From: Halanaerobium sp051746665
Lineage (GTDB): Bacteria; Bacillota; Halanaerobiia; Halanaerobiales; Halanaerobiaceae
Assembly (NCBI GenBank): GCA_051746665.1
Contig: JBNJFG010000002.1
Span: 1-64,000, forward strand
Length of the DNA: 64,000 nucleotides
Reading direction: 5' to 3'
Shown here: positions 8,321-16,543 of the stretch, one piece after another
How the letters are laid out: the number at the start of each line of letters is the position of its first letter
Numbering within the stretch: position 1 is the first letter of the stretch
The notes under the pieces: generated by a model
Database searches by the model: none
What the model was told of the DNA's origin: nothing
The model's input: the letters and a program-made list of their open reading frames with translations, nothing else
Program-made: the position numbers and the translations under genes

Positions 8321-9400
8321 ATGGGAAAAGTAACTATTAAAAGAAAAGAGTTTTCTAAACTACCTGATGGAAGAACTGCAGATTTATATATACTTGAAAA
8401 TGAAAATGGAATCAAAGTAGAAATCACCAATTATGGTGGTATTATAGTTAGACTTTTTGTGCCTGATCGTGATGGTAAACTAGAAGATATAGTATTGGGT
8501 TATGATAAATTAGACCAATATTTTGAAGATCCTAATTATTTTGGAGCTTTAATCGGCCGTTATGGGAATCGTATAGCAGCTGGAGAGTTTGAGCTTGAAA
8601 ATAATAAATATCAGCTTGAAATTAATGAAAAGCCAGCTGGTAATCCCTGCTGTCTTCATGGAGGACATAAAGGTTTTAATTCTATGTTGTGGAATGCAGA
8701 AAAGACTACTTTAGAAGGTAATAAAACATTAAAACTAACTCATTTGAGTCAGGATGGCGAAGGTGGTTTCCCAGGTAATTTAAAGACAGAAGTTTTTTAT
8801 ACTCTAACTGAGGATAATAAATTGAAGGTTGAATATAAAGCCGAAACTGATAAAACTACAGTTGTAAATTTAACACAGCACAGCTACTTTAATCTAAAAG
8901 GTCATGGTCAAGGAACTATTGAAGACCATCTTTTATATATTAATGCAGATAAATTTACACCAATTAATAAGGCTATGATTCCTACTGGTGAGATTATAGA
9001 TGTAGAAAATAAAGCTTTTGATTTCACTGTAATCAAAGAAATCTCTAAAAATATTAACGACGATTTAGAACAGCTTAATATTGCAGGTGGTTATGATCAT
9101 AACTGGGTATTGAATAAAGAAGCTAATAATTTAGAAATTGCAGCTAGAGTAATAGAAACTCAAAGTGGAAGGCAGCTTGAAGTATGGACAACTGAGCCTG
9201 GTGTTCAATTTTATAGTGGAAATGGAATAGATACTAATGGTTCTGGAAAAGAAAATAGAAATTATAAGAAAAGAGGCGGTCTCTGTTTAGAAACTCAACA
9301 TTTTCCGGATTCTCCTAATCACAAAAATTTCCCATCCACAATTTTAAGACCAGGGGAAAAATATAGAACAGTAACTGAATTTCATTTTGATTTAATTTAA
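8321..9400 (+). CDS. galM: Aldose 1-epimerase (galactose mutarotase)
   Basis: A 359-residue member of the galactose mutarotase family, which interconverts alpha and beta anomers of hexoses. The catalytic histidine lies in TQHSYFNL (H187) and the catalytic glutamate in CLETQHF (E324); the N-terminal NYGG and GRYGNRI motifs are also present. There is no signal peptide, so the protein is cytoplasmic. The ATG at 8321 follows GTGGAGG (8307-8313); the TTG three bases earlier is less likely. The 95-base gap before it shows no clear promoter. It may help feed glucose from sucrose or galactosides into glycolysis, but it is not in the sucrose operon. Confidence 0.92.
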   Translation: MGKVTIKRKEFSKLPDGRTADLYILENENGIKVEITNYGGIIVRLFVPDRDGKLEDIVLGYDKLDQYFEDPNYFGALIGRYGNRIAAGEFELENNKYQLEINEKPAGNPCCLHGGHKGFNSMLWNAEKTTLEGNKTLKLTHLSQDGEGGFPGNLKTEVFYTLTEDNKLKVEYKAETDKTTVVNLTQHSYFNLKGHGQGTIEDHLLYINADKFTPINKAMIPTGEIIDVENKAFDFTVIKEISKNINDDLEQLNIAGGYDHNWVLNKEANNLEIAARVIETQSGRQLEVWTTEPGVQFYSGNGIDTNGSGKENRNYKKRGGLCLETQHFPDSPNHKNFPSTILRPGEKYRTVTEFHFDLI

Positions 9401-9433
9401 TGAAATAAATAAATAAAATAAGGCTAATTTTAC

Positions 9434-9462
9434 TTGATGATAAATAATAATAATGTTAGAAT
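9434..9462 (+). promoter_or_regulatory. Promoter of the tRNA-Sec gene
   Basis: TTGATG (9434-9439) and TAGAAT (9457-9462) are 17 bases apart, and TG at 9454-9455 makes an extended -10. Transcription would start about 10 bases before the mature tRNA 5' end. Confidence 0.6.
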
Positions 9463-9478
9463 TATTATAGCAATAAAA

Positions 9479-9577
9479 GGGAGTGTCTTTGTCCATGGTG
9501 GACTGCATAGATTTCAAATCTAATGGCAGACAGGCGGACCTGTCTGCGGTGGGTTCGATTCCCATACATTCCCGCCA
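9479..9577 (+). tRNA. selC: Selenocysteine tRNA, anticodon TCA
   Basis: A 99-base tRNA with the bacterial tRNA-Sec features. The acceptor stem is 8 bp (GGGAGTGT with ACATTCCC), the discriminator is G, and CCA is encoded at 9575-9577. The D-stem is long (GTCC/GGAC), the anticodon TCA is at 9514-9516 in the loop TTTCAAA, and the variable arm is very long, with a 9-bp stem (9526-9534 with 9539-9547) and loop CGGA. The T-arm loop is TTCGATT. It decodes UGA as selenocysteine with SelB and a SECIS element. No selA, selB, selD or recognisable selenoprotein gene is in this window. It is transcribed alone, between galM and a patatin-like gene. Confidence 0.95.
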
Positions 9578-9582
9578 TTTTG

Positions 9583-9615
9583 ACTGCAGTCTTGAGGCTG
9601 TGGTTATTTTTATTT
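9583..9615 (+). terminator. Terminator after tRNA-Sec
   Basis: ACTGCAGTC (9583-9591) pairs with GGCTGTGGT (9596-9604) over 9 pairs, three of them G-U, around the loop TTGA. A T-rich run (TATTTTTATTT) follows. It ends 55 bases before the patatin start and separates the tRNA from that gene. Confidence 0.6.
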
Positions 9616-9669
9616 AACTTTGCTGTTTCTTTGATTTTAATTAGTCATATTTCAACTAGGAGAATTATT

Positions 9670-10866
9670 ATGTATGGATTAGTACTTGAAGGTGGTGGAG
9701 CTAAAGGCGCCTATCATATTGGAGCTTTAAAAGCTTTAAAAGAACTGAATATTGAAATTGAAGCTGTTGCAGGTACTTCTGTTGGGGCAATGAATGGTGC
9801 GATGTTTGTGCAAAACAAACTCGATCTAGCCTATGATTACTGGTATAATATTTCTACCTCCAAGGTTCTAGATATTGAAGACAAGTATCTATCTGAACTT
9901 TTAAACTTAAGTATTAATCAGAATAATATTTCTTATTTTATTAAAAAAGCTAAAGAAGTACTACAAAATCGTGGTTTAGATAATTCTTTTTTAAAAGATA
10001 TTTTAAAAAATAACATTGATGAAGAAAAATTAAGAAATTCTGAGATAGATTTTGCGATTGTTACTTTATCATTAAGTGATTTAAAACCTTTAGAATTATT
10101 TATTGATGAGATTCCTCAGGGGAAAGTTATAGATTATATTATGGCTAGTTCTTATTTACCTGCCTTTAAAATGCAGAGAATAGATGGTAAAATTTTGATT
10201 GATGGTGGTTTTTATGATAATTTACCACTAAATACTCTTTTGAACAAAGGTTATAAAAAAATTATTGCAATTAGAACTTATGGTTTAGGAAATATAGAAA
10301 AGAAAGTTGATGATAATAAAGAATTAATTTTTATTAATCCCAGTCAAGAATTGGGAAGGATGCTTAATTTTGATCAAGAAAATGCCCGGAAAAATATTAA
10401 AATGGGTTATTATGATACTATGAAGTATTTTAAAAATTTGACTGGAAATAAATATTATTTGAATATAAAAAAAGATGAAAGTTTTTTTATTAATTATTTA
10501 TTAAATCTTGATGAAAAAATTATAAAAAGATTATTAAAACAACTTTCACTTGCTGAAGAACCATATCTTCGTTCTTTTTTTGAAAATTTAATTCCTAAAT
10601 TAGTTAATTTATTAGAAATTGATTATAAATCAAATTATACAGTAATTGTAATTAGATTATTAGAAGAAATAGCAGCATATTTAAAAATTGATCGATATAA
10701 AATTTATACTTTTGAAGAATTATTAAAGATTGTTAGAGAAAACTATCAAAAAAAAGGTAAGGATTTAACCAGGAAGCTTCCAGCGTTTATTAAAACGAGT
10801 AGTTTGCTGCCTAAACAGCTAAAAGAAGATTTGATTTTGGAAATTGCTGAAAAATTATTTATTTAA
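9670..10866 (+). CDS. Patatin-like phospholipase family protein
   Basis: A 398-residue protein with an N-terminal patatin domain. It has the oxyanion loop EGGGAKGAYHIGAL (7-20), the nucleophile elbow GTSVG with S37, and the catalytic aspartate in DGG (D178); Ser and Asp form the hydrolase dyad. These enzymes hydrolyse acyl esters of membrane lipids. The C-terminal ~150 residues are lysine-rich and helical with no motif I recognise. The true start is ATG 9670, preceded by AGGAGA (9658-9663); an in-frame extension upstream would run back through the tRNA-Sec gene and is not real. No signal peptide is seen. Substrate unknown. Confidence 0.85.
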   Translation: MYGLVLEGGGAKGAYHIGALKALKELNIEIEAVAGTSVGAMNGAMFVQNKLDLAYDYWYNISTSKVLDIEDKYLSELLNLSINQNNISYFIKKAKEVLQNRGLDNSFLKDILKNNIDEEKLRNSEIDFAIVTLSLSDLKPLELFIDEIPQGKVIDYIMASSYLPAFKMQRIDGKILIDGGFYDNLPLNTLLNKGYKKIIAIRTYGLGNIEKKVDDNKELIFINPSQELGRMLNFDQENARKNIKMGYYDTMKYFKNLTGNKYYLNIKKDESFFINYLLNLDEKIIKRLLKQLSLAEEPYLRSFFENLIPKLVNLLEIDYKSNYTVIVIRLLEEIAAYLKIDRYKIYTFEELLKIVRENYQKKGKDLTRKLPAFIKTSSLLPKQLKEDLILEIAEKLFI

Positions 10867-10885
10867 TGGGAGGATTTATTTTTTT

Positions 10886-11098
10886 ATGAAAAATAAAAAA
10901 ACAAATGAAAGTTTAAATGCTGAAATGGAAATGATTAGAGATTTAAGAAAAAGAATTTATGGTAATGATCAAGCTAGATCAAATTACAGTTCTGCGGATC
11001 ATCAATGCGTTTTTTGTGGAGCAGAATCTAATTTAAATACATATAAAAACAATTATATCTGTCAAGAGTGTCTTTCAGATTTAAGAGATGATAATTAA
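10886..11098 (+). CDS. Small zinc-ribbon protein, 70 residues
   Basis: A short, charged N-terminal helix is followed by a four-cysteine zinc-binding motif, CVFCG...ICQEC (two CxxC knuckles about 17 residues apart), similar in layout to the ClpX N-terminal zinc domain. The gene starts 19 bases after the patatin stop, behind GGGAGG (10868-10873), and is probably co-transcribed with it. The spacing of that site to the ATG is rather long (about 12 bases), so an upstream TTG start is possible. Function unknown; such ribbons bind proteins or nucleic acids. Confidence 0.7.
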   Translation: MKNKKTNESLNAEMEMIRDLRKRIYGNDQARSNYSSADHQCVFCGAESNLNTYKNNYICQECLSDLRDDN

Positions 11099-11157
11099 AC
11101 ACTTTAAAATATTAACTTTAAGATTTAAGATAATAACTTATAAAAGGGGTTAAATGT

Positions 11158-11772
11158 ATGAGTGCACTTTTAATTGGAATAGCAGGAGGAACTGCTTCTG
11201 GAAAAACTACACTTGCAAAAATATTAAAGGATTCTTTTCAAGATAAAGTTACAATTTTAAAACATGATTACTATTATTATGACAGAAGCCATTTTAAGGT
11301 TGCAGATCATAAAATTAATTTTGATCATCCAGATTCTTTTGAAACCGAGTTATTGATTAAACAGCTTAAGCAATTAAAAACCGGAAAAGATATAGATAGG
11401 CCGGTTTATTCTTATAAAACTAATGAACGTTTAGATAAAACTAAAGAGGTCAAATCAGCGCCAATTATAATAGTCGAAGGTATTTTAATTTTCCATTATG
11501 AGAAGTTAAAAGATCTTTTTGATTTAAAAATTTATGTGGATACTGATGCAGATATTAGATTACTTAGAAGAATTAGCAGAGATATTAAAGAAAGAGATAG
11601 GACCTTTGAATCTGTCAAAAGTCAGTATTTACGAACAGTAAAACCAATGCATCAAAAATTTGTGGAGCCTAGTAAGTATCAGGCTGATATTATTATTCCT
11701 CATGGAGGATTAAATGAAATAGCAAATGATTTAATTATTAAAAAAATCAAAGATCATTTAAGACAGATTTAA
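11158..11772 (+). CDS. udk: Uridine kinase
   Basis: A 204-residue P-loop kinase of normal family length that phosphorylates uridine and cytidine to the monophosphates in pyrimidine salvage. The Walker A motif is GGTASGKT (10-17). FDHPDSFE, PVYSYKTNER and VEGILIF are the conserved substrate and Walker B regions, and RRISRDIKER forms the lid arginines. AAAGGGG precedes the ATG at 11158. It ends at a hairpin terminator. Phosphoribulokinase-like relatives share the fold, but the length and motifs fit uridine kinase. Another pyrimidine salvage gene, cdd, lies at 37333. Confidence 0.9.
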   Translation: MSALLIGIAGGTASGKTTLAKILKDSFQDKVTILKHDYYYYDRSHFKVADHKINFDHPDSFETELLIKQLKQLKTGKDIDRPVYSYKTNERLDKTKEVKSAPIIIVEGILIFHYEKLKDLFDLKIYVDTDADIRLLRRISRDIKERDRTFESVKSQYLRTVKPMHQKFVEPSKYQADIIIPHGGLNEIANDLIIKKIKDHLRQI

Positions 11773-11778
11773 AATAAT

Positions 11779-11804
11779 AGCAGCCAATGCTGCTTTATTT
11801 TTTT
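11779..11804 (+). terminator. Intrinsic terminator after udk
   Basis: AGCAGC (11779-11784) pairs perfectly with GCTGCT (11789-11794) around the loop CAAT and is followed by TTATTTTTTT. Confidence 0.8.
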
Positions 11805-11872
11805 GCATTAAATGTAAAAAAATTACAGGAAATATAAAATTTATCTTGAATAATAGTTTAGGAGGTGTTTTA

Positions 11873-12514
11873 ATGTTCAAAATAAACACTAAAAATATCT
11901 TAATTCTAGTTATTATTCTACTTTTGTTATTTTTAAGCTATTATAATCAAGAAAAGCAAAATGAAGAAATTTTAAATGCTGGTTCAAATTTAAACTCATT
12001 AGAGAGCGAAAAACTGGAACATAAGTCGGCAGAAGATAATATTATTGAAATAATTGTACATTTGAGTGGAGGAGTTAAGAATCCTGGAGTATATAAATTA
12101 AATAAAAATGACAGACTAATAAATTTAATTGAGGCCGCAGGAGGTTTAAAAAAACAGGCTGATTTAGAGCAGATTAATCTTGCAGAAAAACTTTATGATG
12201 GTCAGAAAGTTATAATACCATTAATTATCGAAAAAAATATAGAAGTTAATTCTTCAGTCCAATCTGGACTTCAAGACAGTACTGAAATTTTAAACAATTA
12301 TTCTAGTTCATCAAATAATCAGCTGATAAACATTAATCAAGCAGACCAAGCTGAACTTGAAACATTAAGCGGTATTGGTCCTTCAAAAGCAGCAGCAATA
12401 ATAAAATATAGAGAACAAAATAGTTTTTTTATGGAAAAGAAAGATTTACTTAATGTAAGTGGAATAGGAGAAAAAACACTGGAAAATATAGAAGATGAGA
12501 TAATTATAAAATGA
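11873..12514 (+). CDS. comEA: Competence DNA receptor ComEA
   Basis: A 213-residue protein with one N-terminal membrane anchor (about 8-26), an SLBB domain (about 55-115, VHLSGGVKNPGVYKL) and a C-terminal double helix-hairpin-helix DNA-binding domain (ININQADQAELETLSGIGPSKA). ComEA binds incoming double-stranded DNA at the outer face of the membrane. AGGAGGTG (11860-11867) fixes the ATG at 11873. Its TGA overlaps the ATG of comEC, showing translational coupling. The comEB gene often found between them is absent. Confidence 0.93.
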   Translation: MFKINTKNILILVIILLLLFLSYYNQEKQNEEILNAGSNLNSLESEKLEHKSAEDNIIEIIVHLSGGVKNPGVYKLNKNDRLINLIEAAGGLKKQADLEQINLAEKLYDGQKVIIPLIIEKNIEVNSSVQSGLQDSTEILNNYSSSSNNQLININQADQAELETLSGIGPSKAAAIIKYREQNSFFMEKKDLLNVSGIGEKTLENIEDEIIIK

Positions 12515-14838
12515 AAATTACCAGACGCCCAGCCTTTATGATGGTTATTGCTTTAGCAGCAGGAATATTTAGCAGTTATTTTATGATTAGTTATGATTAT
12601 ATTTTTCCTTTGAAGATAATGATAATAATGGAGTTTTTTTATTTACTTTTTTATTTATTTTATGATTTTAATTCTTCTAAAAAATCAATTTTTATTTTAT
12701 TAATAATTTTTTTCTTAATTTTAGGTTCTGTTTTATATGCTTATCAAGAATATAAATATCAAAGCGAATTTTCTATCATAAATTTTTCTAATTCTGGCTC
12801 AAGCAGGGTGCTTGCTCAAGTTGTCTTTGATATTGGTGATTTAGAAAGTAATAAAGTGTATTTAAAACCATTTTTTATTGATGATCACCAGGTAAAATAT
12901 GGAAAGATTTTAATCACTTCTGAAGAATTAAAAAAATTTAATGACGGTGATTTAATTGCTTTAGAATTAGAATTAGCACATCCTGCAGCAGCTCTCAATC
13001 CTGGCTCTTTTAATTATTCTGAATATTTAAAAAACAAAGGTGTTTATTTGCAGGGATGGAATCTAAAAAAATCAACTTTGATTAAGAACAAAAATTCAAT
13101 AAAAAATATAATAATAATAATTAAAAAAGCATTATTAAATAATATAAATAGTTTATTTAATAAAGATAATGCTGCTTTTATAAAATCTATTTTGCTGGGA
13201 GAAAAAGAGTATCTTAGCTATGAACAAGAATTTTTGCTTAGAAGAGCAGGGGCAAGTCATTTACTTGCTATTTCTGGTTTGCATATGGGAATTATTATTT
13301 TATGTTTTTCATTTGTTTTATTTAAAGTTTGTTCTAAAAAAAGGAATGCACTTTATTTACTTAGTTTTTTTACATTAAATTATATAATTTTGGTAGGTGC
13401 AGCAGTTTCGATTATTAGGGCAGCACTGCTTGCACTTTTGTTTCTTTTTTCATCTGAATTTAATCGTGAAGGAGATTTTTTAAATATTATTTCTATAACT
13501 TTAATTATAAATTTAATTTTAGATCCGTTAGCATTATTTACCGTTTCATTACAACTTTCATATATTTTAGTATTATCTTTATACTATTTAACACCACTTC
13601 TAAGTAGTTTTGTTTCTCCTATTTTAGCAGTTTCTATGTCTGCACAGCTGGCTTCACTTGCAATAACAGCCTATTATTTTAATGAATATGCGTATATCGC
13701 CTTAATTACAAATTTGTGGTTAATTCCATATATAACAATTGTATTACCTTTTATTTTCATTTTAGTTTTATTATCTATATTTAGCTTAAGTTTTGTCCAG
13801 CCTTTAGCACTTATAATAGAAATAGGACTTGATTTTTTATTCAAAGGTTTAGAACTAATGACTTTAATTCAAAAAGAGCCATTAGTTATTGCAAAACCAG
13901 AATTAGTAAGTATTATCTTATATTATTTATTGTTATTTTCTTTACCTTATGTTTATCAAAAAAGATATATTTATATTAAAGCTAAAAATTATCAACTCTG
14001 GCAAAAAATCATTCCAGTATTTTTAGCTATAATTATCATTTCATTTTTTATAAATCCAGCTTCCAAAGAATTAGAAGTTAATTTTATTGCTGTAGGACAG
14101 GGAGATGGTATTTTTATTAAATTTCCAAATGGAGAAAATATGCTTATTGATACAGGTCCTCCCGGCAGTGACGGGAGAAATATTGAATATAGTATAATTT
14201 CATTTTTGAATAATCAGGGCATCAGCAGTCTTGATTATTTTATGATTAGTCATTTTGATGCTGATCATGCAGGCGGAATGCCGCATTTATTAAAAAGAAA
14301 AGAAATAAAAAATATTTTAATTCCACCTTTTAAAGAAAAGACAGAGCTGCATAATATTTTAGAAAAGGAAATTAAGAAAAGAAAAATTAAAGTTAAATTT
14401 TTGAGTTCTGGTATGTCATTTGATATTGCTGACTGTAGAATTGATATTTTAAATCCTGACTATAATAATTTAAACGAAGATCGAAATGAAAATTCTATAG
14501 TGTTTTTATTAACACATAAAGAAAACACTTTTTTATTTACTGGTGATTTATCTAAAAATGGAGAAAATCGTATAATTAATAAATATGATTTAGCAGAAGT
14601 TGATGTTTTAAAAGCTGGTCATCACGGCAGTAAAACTTCAAGTGGAGAAATATTTCTTAATAAAATAAGACCTAAGATAATTGTTATTTCTGTTGGCAGA
14701 AATAATTTTGGCCATCCGTCGGCTGAAGTTATAGAAAGATATAATAAAAAATCAATTAAATATCTAAGGACTGATAAAAGTGGAATGATAAAATTCATTT
14801 CTGATGGAAATGAAATTTTTCTAAATACTTTCCGATGA
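12511..14838 (+). CDS. comEC: DNA-uptake channel ComEC/Rec2
   Basis: A 775-residue integral membrane protein. The N-terminus has membrane segments and the OB-like DUF4131 region, then the Competence domain with many helices (about 220-510, starting near HLLAISGLHMGI). A C-terminal metallo-beta-lactamase domain has HFDADHAGG (from H581), GDLS and HHGS (from H704). ComEC forms the channel for single-stranded DNA during transformation, and the lactamase-like domain is thought to degrade the non-transported strand. The reading frame is intact, so it is not a remnant. It overlaps comEA by 4 bases. Whether the cell is transformable depends on pilus genes not in this window. Confidence 0.93.
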   Translation: MKITRRPAFMMVIALAAGIFSSYFMISYDYIFPLKIMIIMEFFYLLFYLFYDFNSSKKSIFILLIIFFLILGSVLYAYQEYKYQSEFSIINFSNSGSSRVLAQVVFDIGDLESNKVYLKPFFIDDHQVKYGKILITSEELKKFNDGDLIALELELAHPAAALNPGSFNYSEYLKNKGVYLQGWNLKKSTLIKNKNSIKNIIIIIKKALLNNINSLFNKDNAAFIKSILLGEKEYLSYEQEFLLRRAGASHLLAISGLHMGIIILCFSFVLFKVCSKKRNALYLLSFFTLNYIILVGAAVSIIRAALLALLFLFSSEFNREGDFLNIISITLIINLILDPLALFTVSLQLSYILVLSLYYLTPLLSSFVSPILAVSMSAQLASLAITAYYFNEYAYIALITNLWLIPYITIVLPFIFILVLLSIFSLSFVQPLALIIEIGLDFLFKGLELMTLIQKEPLVIAKPELVSIILYYLLLFSLPYVYQKRYIYIKAKNYQLWQKIIPVFLAIIIISFFINPASKELEVNFIAVGQGDGIFIKFPNGENMLIDTGPPGSDGRNIEYSIISFLNNQGISSLDYFMISHFDADHAGGMPHLLKRKEIKNILIPPFKEKTELHNILEKEIKKRKIKVKFLSSGMSFDIADCRIDILNPDYNNLNEDRNENSIVFLLTHKENTFLFTGDLSKNGENRIINKYDLAEVDVLKAGHHGSKTSSGEIFLNKIRPKIIVISVGRNNFGHPSAEVIERYNKKSIKYLRTDKSGMIKFISDGNEIFLNTFR

Positions 14839-14942
14839 AATTTTTAAGTAGTAAAGAATATCTTAGACTGGAGAGCTGCTCTTAAATATGTTAAACTACA
14901 ATAAGAAGAATAAATAGTTTAAGATTATTGAGGTGTAATTAA

Positions 14943-15950
14943 ATGAATGTAGAAGATTTTATAAAAAAAGAGAAAAAAACAAAAAAAATATATTATATTT
15001 ATGCTGAAAATTCATATTTGAGGAATAAATTCAAAAAAGAGTTTGTTGCTAAATTCGTTCCAGAAGAAATTAGAGATTTTAATCTTTCTTATGTTAATCC
15101 TGGAGATGAATACTTTAAGAGGCTTAAGAATGCAGTTCAGACCCCTCCTATGGGAGCAGAAAAAAGATTTATTATTTCTCATTTTGAAGAGGGTGATTCT
15201 TTAAATAAAGGAGAGAAAGAGAAACTTCTTGATATTTTTGAAAATATTAATCAAAGCTCTACCTTAGTTTTTTTAACCGCCAATAAAGTTGATAAGAGAA
15301 AGAAGTTTTATTTAACTTTAAAAAAAGTTGTGGAGTATCAGGAGTTTGAAACCCCTCGCTATCGGGATTTAGATAAGTGGATCAGTTCTCACTTTAACGA
15401 GCACGGTAAAAAAATTGATAAAAAAAGTGTTAAAATGCTAGAAAACATGTTTAGTAATAAATTAGAAATTTTAAATAGTGAAATCGAAAAAATAGTAACT
15501 CGTTATCCTGAAAAAGAGAAGATTTCATATTATGATATTAAAGAAATAATAAGTAGAGAAAAATTTATTGAAGATGAAGAAATTTTCAAATTTTTAGATT
15601 TGATAGGCGATAAAAAAACAGATCAGGCACTTTTAACTTTAAAAGAAATGCTGAATAAGGGAGTTTATCCGCTGTATTTATTAACCATGCTTAAAAATCA
15701 AATTGAACTCTTAATGCAGGTTAAATTTTACAGTCAGTATACCCATAATAATAAAAAAATAGCTTCTAAATTAGGTAAACATCCTTATCCTGTAAAAAAA
15801 GCAATGCAGAGAAGTAGGAATTTCACTCAGAAAGAGTTAGAAAAGATTTTGGAAGAAATACTGAGAGCTAATTATCACTTTTTAACAGGTTATTATCCTG
15901 ATCAAAACACTGCATTAGAAATGATAATTATTAAATCTATTGTTTATTAA
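14943..15950 (+). CDS. holA: DNA polymerase III delta subunit
   Basis: A 335-residue protein with family-typical length and features: YYIYAENSYL near the N-terminus, the central region FLTANKVDKRKK, and the C-terminal collar LLTMLKNQIELLMQ. HolA opens the sliding clamp as part of the clamp loader. GAGGTG before the ATG at 14943 serves as ribosome binding site. The order comEC-holA-rpsT (opposite strand) is conserved in Firmicutes, which supports the call. A terminator follows 2 bases after the stop. Confidence 0.92.
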   Translation: MNVEDFIKKEKKTKKIYYIYAENSYLRNKFKKEFVAKFVPEEIRDFNLSYVNPGDEYFKRLKNAVQTPPMGAEKRFIISHFEEGDSLNKGEKEKLLDIFENINQSSTLVFLTANKVDKRKKFYLTLKKVVEYQEFETPRYRDLDKWISSHFNEHGKKIDKKSVKMLENMFSNKLEILNSEIEKIVTRYPEKEKISYYDIKEIISREKFIEDEEIFKFLDLIGDKKTDQALLTLKEMLNKGVYPLYLLTMLKNQIELLMQVKFYSQYTHNNKKIASKLGKHPYPVKKAMQRSRNFTQKELEKILEEILRANYHFLTGYYPDQNTALEMIIIKSIVY

Positions 15951-15952
15951 TT

Positions 15953-15991
15953 AAAAAAGTTCAGCTAGCCACTGGCTGCTGAACTTTTTTT
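15953..15991 (+). terminator. Terminator of holA, bidirectional in form
   Basis: AAAAAAGTTCAGC (15953-15965) pairs perfectly with GCTGAACTTTTTT (15978-15990), and a shorter inner AGCC/GGCT stem closes the loop. A-run and T-run flanks would let it work on either strand; on + it ends the comEA-comEC-holA transcript. Confidence 0.85.
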
Positions 15992-16000
15992 AGATGAAAT

Positions 16001-16028
16001 AAAAAAACTCATCCAATTGGATGAGTTT
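16001..16028 (-). terminator. Terminator of rpsT
   Basis: A perfect 10-bp stem (AAACTCATCC with GGATGAGTTT) around AATT, followed on the minus strand by a run of T (complement of 16001-16007). It lies about 50 bases after the rpsT stop. Confidence 0.85.
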
Positions 16029-16079
16029 AATAATTTAAAAGATAGCTATCTTTTAGATCTATATTTTTGTAATTTTAAA

Positions 16080-16340
16080 TTACATATTATTATACATCTT
16101 TGTGAGGCGGGATTTTTTGCGGGCTGCATTGTTTTTATGAATAATGTTTCTTGTTACAGCCTTATCGATGACCTTTTTAGTCTCTTTTAACTGTTCTGCA
16201 GCAGCTTCACTGTCCCCTGCTTCAACTGCCTTTTCCATATTTTTAATCGCATCTTTTAATCTGTTTTTCCACTTGCGATTTTGAGCAGTTTTCTTTTCTA
16301 TTGTCTTAACTCTTTTCTTAGCAGATTTAATAATAGGCAT
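16080..16340 (-). CDS. rpsT: 30S ribosomal protein S20
   Basis: An 86-residue, highly basic, mostly helical protein that binds 16S rRNA early in small-subunit assembly. It begins MPIIKSAKKRVKTIEK and contains the conserved NRKWKNRLKDAIK and RKKSRLTK regions. GAGGGGGTGA precedes the ATG. It is the only housekeeping gene of this cluster on the minus strand, as in Bacillus, where rpsT also lies opposite holA and lepA. Confidence 0.96.
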   Translation of the reverse strand: MPIIKSAKKRVKTIEKKTAQNRKWKNRLKDAIKNMEKAVEAGDSEAAAEQLKETKKVIDKAVTRNIIHKNNAARKKSRLTKMYNNM

Positions 16341-16447
16341 CTAACTTCACCCCCTCTTAAAAGTAAATATTTATACTATCAGACTTAATTTGCAACATTT
16401 CAATTTTAACATGTTGTGATCTAAAATGCAAGAACTAAATTTAAAAA

Positions 16448-16476
16448 TTGATTAATAACTCTAAGTGTAATATAAT
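16448..16476 (+). promoter_or_regulatory. Promoter of lepA-hemW
   Basis: TTGATT (16448-16453) and TATAAT (16471-16476) are 17 bases apart, about 65 bases before the lepA start, in the intergenic region divergent from rpsT. I found no equally clear promoter for rpsT on the other strand. Confidence 0.6.
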
Positions 16477-16543
16477 TAACTTACTATGTAGATTAATTTT
16501 ATTGCACTTCAGAAATTATTAGAGTATAAAGGAGGAAGTTTTG

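Noticed and set aside
9523..9669. N-terminal extension of the patatin frame
   Set aside because: It runs through the 3' half of tRNA-Sec and its terminator; ATG 9670 has a good ribosome binding site and gives the normal family start.
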